Below, piece after piece: positions 14,604 through 22,108 of a stretch of 64,000 bases of DNA. Position 1 is the stretch's first letter. The number at the start of each line of letters is the position of its first letter. Origin of the DNA: an uncultured Bacteroidales bacterium (GTDB lineage Bacteria; Bacteroidota; Bacteroidia; Bacteroidales; F082); contig OMYA01000007.1 in NCBI GenBank assembly GCA_900315175.1, positions 1 through 64,000 on the forward strand, written 5' to 3'. The position numbers and the translations under genes were made by a program. The notes under the pieces are model-generated. The model did no database searches and was not told where the DNA came from. It was given only the letters and a program-made list of their open reading frames with translations.

Positions 14604-16377
14604 CACCATACAGGTCTTCACCTTCACCCAGTGCTTTCAGGCACTTCTGTGAATGCACGAAGACGTTGTGATATGAGCTGCCTGTGACCGCGGCAATGTG
14701 CTTGTTGTCCAAGCCCAGCAACGTAAGACACAACACCAATTCATCGAAGCTTTTCAGACGTGAATTTTTTCTTATAAGCGCATGCACTTCACCATCCAAC
14801 TCTTTGTCAAACAGGTTTATAAGATAATTAAACTCCTCGTTGCTTAGCACCAGTTCGTCATATTGCACGGTCGTTTTAATGTTCATTTGTGATATCGCGA
14901 TAAGCTTTTTACACAACTCGTCGGTCTTGATTATCCGCATTTTCTCTATAAAAGAAACCGGCTCAAAGGACGTATCGGCTTTCTGTGCCACTGGTTGGTT
15001 TCCCAGTTTGTCTTCAAGTGTTTTTATGCTTTCTTTTGCTTTTTCGTTTTCAACTTTTGTCTTTTTGATCTTGCCGTGAAGCGTCCCTATATACCAGTTT
15101 TTTCTGTTGATTTCGATAAGATGTTTTCTTTTTCGGATGATTGAAACGGCATAAAACACAGCCACGAGTGCGATTATCAGCAATACCAGAACACCCATGA
15201 TTTTCAGCCACAGATCTATGATTTCTTCCTTGTGTTTGTCCGCCTCATATTGCTCATACATGGCAATAAGTTCGGCTTTCAGCGGTGTGAACTCGAGTTC
15301 TTTATGTGTTTCTTCGGCAATAAATGGAGCGTAATATGCGGCTTTTTCATTGTCGCCAATGATTTTGCATATCTCAATTATACGGTTGCCGCAATGCAAC
15401 ATCGTATAATGGTTTCTTGAAAAATCCTTTTCAAAATAATATAGAGCGGAATCGTATTGGCAATCTTTATAAAAAATCTCGCCAAGCTGTGTGTGTCCTA
15501 ATATTCGCTCTTCTTCGCCATCAGCTTTTGACATATATTGTCTTGCCAATTCCAAAGCTTTTTTGTTGTCATTATCCCTATAAGATGCGAGCAAAGCCCT
15601 TTCCATAAGGATTTTTCGCTTGAGCTGGTTGTCTTCAATTTTCAAAACATTGGATATCAATGAATCGGCCATATTCAAGTAATTCTCCTCTTCATCATAC
15701 AAATCCATTGTTGATAACATTTTTGCAATACACAGATAATTATATGCGATGGGCTGTATACTATTACTTTTTGCAAAGCATTCATTTGCCTTTTTATCAA
15801 GACCGATTGACAGATTAAATGCGTCATTGTAGTAATATATACTTGCTAATCTGTTATATATCAATCCATTAAAATAATCAATATTGAAAGTACGGTTATT
15901 TTCTTTGATTTGATTTATGGTCTTCAAAGCAATAAGATACTCAGCACATGCATTTTTAATATCATTGTTCTCACTTTCGCCAACAGCTTTGTAATAATGC
16001 GCCCTTGATTTTTGTAAAATAACTTCAACATTTTTAGGATATATTTGAGCAAGACTGTCGTAATATCTTACAGCTTCTAAAACAGAGGAATCGTTAGTCT
16101 GCATAAGGTCGTTTTTATAAAGAGCCTCCGCTATAAGAATCTGATACTCATAATAATCAAGTTTTGAAAGTTTTGATTCGTCAACAGTATCGGAAACACA
16201 TATTAATATATCGAGAGCTGCATCGGGGCAACATGCCATCGTATCGGTTATTGTTTTCAGAGCGGAATAATGAAGAGGGGTGTCTTTTTCAGAATACAAA
16301 GAAAAGCGTTTGCACGATTGTACCATGAGGCACAAAAGCACCGACAACGTGTAAAATATGGCAATTTTTATATTCAT
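14554..16377 (-). CDS. Membrane-anchored TPR protein with C-terminal helix-turn-helix-like domain
   Basis: This 607-residue protein begins with a lipoprotein-like signal (LCLMVQSC, Cys22). About 330 residues of helical TPR-type repeats follow, then one membrane helix (IMGVLVLLIIALVAVFYAVSII, about residues 385-407) and a coiled coil (KIKKTKVENEKAKESIKTLEDKL). The C-terminal domain ends FDELVLCLTLLGLDNKHIAAVTGSSYHNVFVHSQKCLKAL, which has the look of a LuxR/wHTH-type recognition region. This layout is a known Bacteroidales class of membrane TPR regulators; target genes are unknown. The 3' end overlaps the convergent gene at 13998-14603 by 50 bases. Confidence 0.7.
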   Translation of the reverse strand: MNIKIAIFYTLSVLLCLMVQSCKRFSLYSEKDTPLHYSALKTITDTMACCPDAALDILICVSDTVDESKLSKLDYYEYQILIAEALYKNDLMQTNDSSVLEAVRYYDSLAQIYPKNVEVILQKSRAHYYKAVGESENNDIKNACAEYLIALKTINQIKENNRTFNIDYFNGLIYNRLASIYYYNDAFNLSIGLDKKANECFAKSNSIQPIAYNYLCIAKMLSTMDLYDEEENYLNMADSLISNVLKIEDNQLKRKILMERALLASYRDNDNKKALELARQYMSKADGEEERILGHTQLGEIFYKDCQYDSALYYFEKDFSRNHYTMLHCGNRIIEICKIIGDNEKAAYYAPFIAEETHKELEFTPLKAELIAMYEQYEADKHKEEIIDLWLKIMGVLVLLIIALVAVFYAVSIIRKRKHLIEINRKNWYIGTLHGKIKKTKVENEKAKESIKTLEDKLGNQPVAQKADTSFEPVSFIEKMRIIKTDELCKKLIAISQMNIKTTVQYDELVLSNEEFNYLINLFDKELDGEVHALIRKNSRLKSFDELVLCLTLLGLDNKHIAAVTGSSYHNVFVHSQKCLKALGEGEDLYGVMVSLMNQHQFAPSRG

Positions 16378-16381
16378 TTTG

Positions 16382-16414
16382 CAAAAATAACAAGAATTTT
16401 AAACGCTCATCCAA
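16382..16414 (-). promoter_or_regulatory. Promoter of the TPR regulator, near-leaderless
   Basis: On the minus strand, TTG at 16414-16412 and TATTTTTG at 16389-16382 are 22 bases apart. The -7 box ends only 4 bases before the ATG (16377-16375), so the transcript would start at or next to the start codon. Confidence 0.45.
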
Positions 16415-16553
16415 GAATTTCGTCACAAAATTCCGAATTTCGTCACAAAAATATTGGAATTTTCATCACAAAACCCCAGTGTTTTCAACTGAACCCGCAA
16501 AAACGTGTAATAATTTGTAATAGAAAATTTTGAAAAATTGAAAAATTTTAGCA

Positions 16554-16597
16554 TATTTTTGCAAATGGAAATTTTTAAAATTAAATTATTATCTTTG
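16554..16597 (+). promoter_or_regulatory. Two -7 boxes upstream of the CxxC protein gene
   Basis: TATTTTTG at 16554-16561 and TATCTTTG at 16590-16597 both match TAnnTTTG on the plus strand. The nearer one leaves a leader of about 90 bases that includes the 17-base tandem repeat at 16620-16654. Confidence 0.45.
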
Positions 16598-16619
16598 CAG
16601 TCTAATTAGTGATTGTCCT

Positions 16620-16654
16620 AAAAAGGGGAAGTTTACAAAAAGGGGAAGTTTACA
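16620..16654 (+). repeat. 17-base direct repeat in the 5' leader
   Basis: AAAAAGGGGAAGTTTAC occurs twice in tandem (the first A-run one base shorter), about 40 bases before the ATG at 16694. Each copy contains the purine-rich word AAGGGGAAG. It could bind a regulator or be a slippage product; nothing else marks its role. Confidence 0.5.
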
Positions 16655-16693
16655 CCTGCATCCCAAAACTATAAATTAAACCAACTGTAAATT

Positions 16694-18445
16694 ATGAAAA
16701 AACTATTCCTATTTATTGCGTTGACCCAAGCTTGCTTTTTAATTAACGCTCAAGAAACACTTTACGGCATTGAACAAATAGCAGGCACAGAATCTCTGGT
16801 GAAAGACCGTCTTACCGAGATGGGAGCGACAGGCGACTATACGTTCTCAGTCTTACTCCCGGTAGGCGGCTGCCCGCGATGCGAAGGTTCCATACCTCTG
16901 TTTTTTAATGATACAAAAAAGTATTTCCCTGAAGTTTATAACCTAATTATAGCTCTAAGCGACAATCCTCAAACCGCAGAAAATAATATATCGACAAAAA
17001 ACTACGGTACAAACAATATCGTTTGTGTTGACAATGACGACCCATTGATGCAAAGCTTCCATTTTAAGACAGGAAGCGCCGGCGTTCCATATATTGTCAT
17101 AATCAATAACAATACCGGCGATTTTATTAATGCATCACCACTATTAGGCATCTCCTATGATTTGGATTTTTTCCAATCATTGACAGAAAATCTTGAGACT
17201 GTAAAAGTCGACAAAATATCAGTAAAAACGAATACCAGCAAATTTCACAGCAGCATATCACCCTCAATAATTAAATTGAAAAGTCTTGAAAATAAATCAT
17301 ACAACATAAATTGCTCTACATTACCGACAGTCTCCAATATTACGTTGTCAAAAGATCTTTCAAAACTGGCCTTGCTTGAATTTGAGACGTCATCAGTACT
17401 TTTATCAGAGAAAAAAACTGATCAGTATGTTCTCACAGATACCATTAAGACTACTGAATCGGAATATTATCTTTTTAAAGCTCCAGACGTCCCCGACAGT
17501 TTGGTACAGGCTCTGAGATTTTTAAACGTGATGCAAATCATATATCTTGATATTGCTTTTTCAGATAATGCTGAAGAACTTCTTATTTCAGCTTCACTGC
17601 CAAAATTATATTGGGAAGACATCGTAACCGAAAAACTCGTCTATACAAACGAAGCTTGTTTGATCAGGTATAACTTAAAGGAAAAATCCAAGACGATAAG
17701 CCCGATGCAACTCGACAGCCTATACATCACCTCACATTCGCACTTCTATATTGACGAAGAGAAACAAAGAATCTTCATGGGAATTCTAAAAGGTTGGCCA
17801 ACGCAAGGAACAACAGCAGAACCGACTTCCACCGACACAGATCCTTTTATTGACAGCTTTTATGATTTCAGTCCTATGATGTCGGTATTGACCTATCCTC
17901 AATGCACTTTTTCACAGTATTTGGGCGAACTGCCAAGCTGGCATAAAAAAGAACATACCGGTTATTTCTATTTCTCACCTAAAGTGTGCTTTGACAAAAA
18001 CCATTACGTTGTTGCCGATACGCATACTGGCGAGATTACCACATTTGACAGGAACAGCCTAAAGCAAATATCAACATTTAATATCAATGACTTATTGCTA
18101 AAAAAAGGCTTGTTGGTGAAAAACGATACCATAACCTATTCCCTTCAACCTAATAGCAAATTACAAAGAATTATTGACAAGAAAGAATTACTTTCCAGCA
18201 GGATACTTGATGTAGCCTATAACAAAAACACGTATTACGTATTATTAACTGACGAAAAAAACGTGATTTTATATATCTGTTTCCCCGAGATAAACAAGCT
18301 CATGTCAACAGACTATATTGCACCGCCTTTTATAGGTGATATAAACAAAATGAAATTGCTTTATCAAAACGGAGAAATAAAAGTCGTATCTATTGTTGAC
18401 AATTCCGGGAAAGTCAGCTTAAACACGATGACGTTTACTCACTAA
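16694..18445 (+). CDS. Secreted thioredoxin-like CxxC protein of unknown function
   Basis: This 583-residue protein has a signal peptide (MKKLFLFIALTQACFLINAQ). Residues about 45-150 look like a thioredoxin fold: YTFSVLLPVGGCPRCEGSI carries a CPRC motif (Cys60, Cys63) at the redox-site position, and GVPYIVIINNNTGDF fits the cis-Pro strand. The remaining 400 residues are strand-rich with spaced hydrophobic patches (VLTYPQCTFSQYLGELP, HYVVADTHTGEITTFD), similar to the six-bladed propeller lipoproteins of Bacteroidales. That part is only a guess. The 3' end overlaps the convergent rnr gene by 27 bases. Confidence 0.6.
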   Translation: MKKLFLFIALTQACFLINAQETLYGIEQIAGTESLVKDRLTEMGATGDYTFSVLLPVGGCPRCEGSIPLFFNDTKKYFPEVYNLIIALSDNPQTAENNISTKNYGTNNIVCVDNDDPLMQSFHFKTGSAGVPYIVIINNNTGDFINASPLLGISYDLDFFQSLTENLETVKVDKISVKTNTSKFHSSISPSIIKLKSLENKSYNINCSTLPTVSNITLSKDLSKLALLEFETSSVLLSEKKTDQYVLTDTIKTTESEYYLFKAPDVPDSLVQALRFLNVMQIIYLDIAFSDNAEELLISASLPKLYWEDIVTEKLVYTNEACLIRYNLKEKSKTISPMQLDSLYITSHSHFYIDEEKQRIFMGILKGWPTQGTTAEPTSTDTDPFIDSFYDFSPMMSVLTYPQCTFSQYLGELPSWHKKEHTGYFYFSPKVCFDKNHYVVADTHTGEITTFDRNSLKQISTFNINDLLLKKGLLVKNDTITYSLQPNSKLQRIIDKKELLSSRILDVAYNKNTYYVLLTDEKNVILYICFPEINKLMSTDYIAPPFIGDINKMKLLYQNGEIKVVSIVDNSGKVSLNTMTFTH

Positions 18446-20587
18446 TGTGAACTCCATCTGTTTCTTGATCAAATCTACCGCTTCGATGCGCACTTTCACA
18501 GCGTCGCCGAGGCGGAAGATTTGACATGTCTCCTGCCCGATGACACGGAAATTCTCCTCATCGAGGTAGTAATAATCGTCCTGTAGAGTGTTGTAGCGCA
18601 CCATGCCCTCGCATTTGCTGTCCTTGAGCTCCACGTAGATGCCCCATTTGCTGATGCCGGAGATGAGTCCGTCGAACACTTTGCCAATCTTATCCTGCAG
18701 ATACTCAGCCTGTTTGTACTTCACCGACTCACGCTCCATCTCGGCAGCCTTACGCTCCATCTCGGAGGCGTGCTGGCACAAAACTTCGTACTCCTCCTGA
18801 CTCACACTCGGCTGATTTTCAATCATATAGCGTTCGATGAGCCGATGTACCATCAGGTCGGGATAACGTCTGATAGGCGAGGTGAAATGGGTGTAGAACG
18901 GGAACGCCAAGCCATAATGCCCGATGTTGACGGTGCTGTAAAGCGCCTTCGCCATCGTCCGAAGTGCCACAGTCTCAACGAGATTGCGCTCGCCCTTGCC
19001 GTCCACCGCATCAAACAAGGCATTGTACGACTTCACAAGATTCTCGCGCGTGCTGATGTTCATCGAATAGCCCAGTTTCGACACCAACGAGATGAAGCTG
19101 AACAGCTTCTCAGGGTTAGGCTCGTCGTGCACACGATAAACGAAGGTATATCCATGATATTTCGAGTCTTTCTTGCCTATCGCCTCAGCCACAGTGCGGT
19201 TCGCCAGCAACATGAAGTCCTCGATGAGCATGTTAGCCTCGTTCTGCACCTTCACGTAAGTGTCGATAGGATGCATCTTCTCGTCAAGCACAAACTTCAC
19301 CTCTTCGCTGTGGAAGTTGATGGAGCCTTGAGCCATGCGTTTTTCGCGAAGCTTGGTGGCCAAGTCATTGAGAATCATGATTTCTTCTTTAAAATCGCCT
19401 TCCCCACCTTCAATCATTGCCTGCACCTCTTCGTAGGCAAAGCGGCGGTTCGACTTTATCACGGTCTTCCCTATCCATTTGTTGAGGATTTCAGCTTTGT
19501 CGTTCATCTCGAAGACAGCCGAAAACGTCAGTTTCTCCTCGTCGGGACGCAGCGAGCACACCATGTTGCAGAGTTTCTCAGGCAGCATCGGGATGGTTCT
19601 GTCAACGAGATACACAGAGGTTCCACGTTCCTGTGCCTCGTTGTCGATGGCTGAGCCCGGTTTCACATAATGTGACACGTCGGCGATATGCACTCCCACC
19701 TCATGGTTGCCGTTTGGCAGCTTGCGATAAGAGATGGCATCGTCGAAGTCTTTGGCGTCGCGGGGGTCGATGGTGATGGTGAATATATCTCTGAAATCTC
19801 TTCTCTTCTTGATTTCCGATGCTGGGATCTTATCCGAAATCTTGTTTGCCTCTTTCTCGACGTCTTTCGGGAACTCCAGCGGATACTCGTATTCCAGGAG
19901 TATCGACTGCATCTCGACGTTGTTCTCGCCTGGTGTGCCGAGCACTCTCACCACTTCTCCGAACGGGTTGCGTGAGTTATCGGGCCAGTCGGTGAGCCGC
20001 ACTATGACTTTCTGTCCGTCGCGGGCGCCTTTGTAGCTACCTCTCGGGATGTAGAAGTTGACAGGCATGGTGGCTCTGTCTGACACCACGAAAGCGTAGC
20101 CGTGAGATATTGAGAATATCCCGACGAACTCGGTGCGGGCGCGGCGCAGCACCTCCACAATCTCGCCCTCGGTCTTCTTCGACTTCCTCTTCGGGAACAT
20201 CGCCACCTTGACTGTGTCGCCGTGGAATGCCTTGCCGGTGTTGTTCGAGGCAATCTGAATGTCTTCGCCGCCGTCATCCGGCACCACATAAGCCTTGCCG
20301 GTGCTCTTCATGTCGACCGTCCCCACCACATACTGTGGCTTCGGGCCGTATTCGTTCACCAGCTCAGGGTTCAGGACATAGCTGTAAGGGTGGTTCTCTA
20401 TCAGCTGGCCGTCGCGAGCCAACGTCTCAAGCACCTGAAATATGACGTCTTTACCCGCAGCATCGCGCACACCCATGATCTTCGCAATCTGCTTATAGTT
20501 CATCGGCTTGAACGGATGCTCGCCAAATATCCGCAATATGGTGTTTACAAAGGTGCTGAGGCTGTTAGTTTTCTTTTTTCTACTCAT
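18419..20587 (-). CDS. rnr: Ribonuclease R
   Basis: This 722-residue 3'-to-5' exoribonuclease degrades structured RNA. It has an N-terminal winged-helix segment (FNTILRIFGEHPFKPMNYKQIAKIMG region), then cold-shock domains. The RNB catalytic domain has the metal-binding acidic cluster DPRDAKDFDDAIS and the conserved HIADVSHYV, DRTIPMLPEKLCN and HFTSPIRRYPDLMVHR. An S1 domain is at the C-terminus (GKVFDGLISGISKWGIYVELKDSKCEGMV). The length is typical. A -7 box lies just upstream. Confidence 0.95.
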   Translation of the reverse strand: MSRKKKTNSLSTFVNTILRIFGEHPFKPMNYKQIAKIMGVRDAAGKDVIFQVLETLARDGQLIENHPYSYVLNPELVNEYGPKPQYVVGTVDMKSTGKAYVVPDDGGEDIQIASNNTGKAFHGDTVKVAMFPKRKSKKTEGEIVEVLRRARTEFVGIFSISHGYAFVVSDRATMPVNFYIPRGSYKGARDGQKVIVRLTDWPDNSRNPFGEVVRVLGTPGENNVEMQSILLEYEYPLEFPKDVEKEANKISDKIPASEIKKRRDFRDIFTITIDPRDAKDFDDAISYRKLPNGNHEVGVHIADVSHYVKPGSAIDNEAQERGTSVYLVDRTIPMLPEKLCNMVCSLRPDEEKLTFSAVFEMNDKAEILNKWIGKTVIKSNRRFAYEEVQAMIEGGEGDFKEEIMILNDLATKLREKRMAQGSINFHSEEVKFVLDEKMHPIDTYVKVQNEANMLIEDFMLLANRTVAEAIGKKDSKYHGYTFVYRVHDEPNPEKLFSFISLVSKLGYSMNISTRENLVKSYNALFDAVDGKGERNLVETVALRTMAKALYSTVNIGHYGLAFPFYTHFTSPIRRYPDLMVHRLIERYMIENQPSVSQEEYEVLCQHASEMERKAAEMERESVKYKQAEYLQDKIGKVFDGLISGISKWGIYVELKDSKCEGMVRYNTLQDDYYYLDEENFRVIGQETCQIFRLGDAVKVRIEAVDLIKKQMEFTLVSKRHRV

Positions 20588-20601
20588 TTCAATTCTTTTT
20601 G

Positions 20602-20609
20602 CAAAGATA
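20602..20609 (-). promoter_or_regulatory. -7 box TATCTTTG for rnr
   Basis: TATCTTTG on the minus strand is 15 bases from the ATG at 20587, so the predicted leader is under 10 bases. It abuts family A repeat copy 6, as at several other genes here. Confidence 0.5.
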
Positions 20610-20622
20610 ATAATTTATTTTT

Positions 20623-20836
20623 ATTCTCTCGCAGATTACACAGATTTACACAGATAAACCATATCTTCCTAAAACTTTATCTCCCAGATGGCTCGCTAAA
20701 GCGAGCTGCAGATTACGCAGATAAAGCTGATAATGGTTTTTCAATACCACTATTCTCGTGTAATCAGTGAGTGTCAACGAACTAAATCCCTTCATAAGAT
20801 TAGAAAATCTGTGCGAATCTGTGTAATCTGCGAGAA
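20623..20836. repeat. Dispersed palindromic repeat, family A, copy 6 (composite)
   Basis: The left end CTCTCGCAGATTACACAG and right end CTGTGTAATCTGCGAGA are inverted copies. The central GGCTCGCTAAAGCGAGCTGC is off-centre. About 100 bases to its right (ATAAAGCTGATAATGG...CCCTTCATAAG) are unlike other copies, so this looks like an element with an insert or a hybrid. It lies between rnr and wzz. Confidence 0.7.
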
Positions 20837-20846
20837 ACAAAAAAAA

Positions 20847-20879
20847 CTCCTGCAATAGATACGTCTCTATTTGCAGGAG
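20847..20879 (-). terminator. Terminator of the wza-wzz operon
   Basis: Read leftward, CTCCTGCAAATAGAGA / TCTATTGCAGGAG forms a stem with one bulge and a short loop, followed by a run of seven Ts (20847-20840). It lies 42 bases past the wzz stop. Confidence 0.75.
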
Positions 20880-20920
20880 ATTTCCCCACTCCCTATAATC
20901 ATTCGAAATGACAGGTGCGG

Positions 20921-22102
20921 TTAAACGTTTTTGTTTTTGTTTTCGTTATCGTTATCGTTTTCGTTCCCCCTAAACATCGCCTTCACCTTCGGCATATATC
21001 CCTTAGCGAGGACGATGCCGCAGCCGACGATGAATCCGAAGAATGTCCATACGATGAGGGTCTTGGCACGGCTGTTTGACGGCTTCATCGGGATGGTGAC
21101 TGGCTCGATGATGGCGTATGCCGGAGTATCGCGTTTCACCTGCATCTTAGCCTGCTCAAGCTGCTTCGCCAATTCGTTGAAAATAGCGTTTGAAACAGTG
21201 TATTTGGCAAGGATACGGTCTCTCTCGATACGGTCGCGTGAGTTGGTGAGACTCTGGGAACGGTCAGTGATGGTGGCCAACAACTCCTGGTAGACGTCAT
21301 TTTCTTTCTTAACCTCATCGAAACGAGCCTGGATATACTCCAACTCCTTCTCCGATTTCTCGATACGGTGACGTGTCACCTCATCCTGAAGCAGCTGCTG
21401 TGCCTTCAATGCCAGCTCTGCAGTCTGGATAGGCTCCATACCGTTGACAATCAAAGTGATATAACCTTCTTTTTTGTTGACATCGAGCGACACCACCCTG
21501 CCAAACACATCAATCATCTTCTGCTCGTTGACAGTCACGATTAACGGACGTGGAGCCGGTTCGCCACCTTCAGTAATACTGTCGTTACCGACATTGTATT
21601 CAATTTCAGGCTGCGGGCCACGGATAGCACTGATGATCAAGCCAGGCAGACCGATAGTATATCTTTTGATATACATAAACACAGTCGGCTTGTCGAATCC
21701 GCCCAAAATATAGTCGAACATGCTTATCGGATAGTCACATTTCGTGAAATGAAGAGGTGTGTGCATCAGTTCAAGACGATAAGGCACGCTGTTCACGATT
21801 TCAGGATAAACAAGCGGTGAGAGGTCGGCGGTGCTTGCCTGCACTCCGAGGTCGACACCCATCAAGGCTGCCAAACTACCCAACGAAGAGTTCTGACGTG
21901 AGTTGAGCTGCGGCACCATCACGGTCTTCACCGTGTAAGTGCGTTTCATGGTAATGGCCGCCACAAGACCCAATGCTATGAAGATTCCCAGACAGATGAA
22001 GATAGTCTTGCGACCATCCCACAATCTGCGGATGATAGCCATAATGTCAATGCCTTCCTCCTCTTGCTGGACTGGCGTTACATTGTTTCCATTTGTCTCC
22101 AT
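20921..22102 (-). CDS. wzz: Wzz-type polysaccharide chain-length determinant
   Basis: This 393-residue inner-membrane protein has a cytoplasmic N-terminus, a first membrane helix (IFICLGIFIALGLVAAITM, about residues 34-53), and a large periplasmic coiled-coil region. The second helix (LIVWTFFGFIVGCGIVLAKGY) is preceded by the Pro-rich PVTIPMKPSNSRAK motif that marks Wzz/PCP proteins. It controls polysaccharide chain length and pairs with the exporter encoded 6 bases upstream. There is no C-terminal tyrosine kinase domain. The tail (GNENDNDNENKNKNV) is low-complexity and encoded by a hexanucleotide-like repeat at about 20926-20963. Confidence 0.9.
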   Translation of the reverse strand: METNGNNVTPVQQEEEGIDIMAIIRRLWDGRKTIFICLGIFIALGLVAAITMKRTYTVKTVMVPQLNSRQNSSLGSLAALMGVDLGVQASTADLSPLVYPEIVNSVPYRLELMHTPLHFTKCDYPISMFDYILGGFDKPTVFMYIKRYTIGLPGLIISAIRGPQPEIEYNVGNDSITEGGEPAPRPLIVTVNEQKMIDVFGRVVSLDVNKKEGYITLIVNGMEPIQTAELALKAQQLLQDEVTRHRIEKSEKELEYIQARFDEVKKENDVYQELLATITDRSQSLTNSRDRIERDRILAKYTVSNAIFNELAKQLEQAKMQVKRDTPAYAIIEPVTIPMKPSNSRAKTLIVWTFFGFIVGCGIVLAKGYMPKVKAMFRGNENDNDNENKNKNV

Positions 22103-22108
22103 AATCGA

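Noticed and set aside
18770..19654. 294-residue plus-strand open frame opposite rnr
   Set aside because: It lies wholly antisense to a clear RNase R gene and its translation has no family-like pattern; it arises from codon bias of the real gene.
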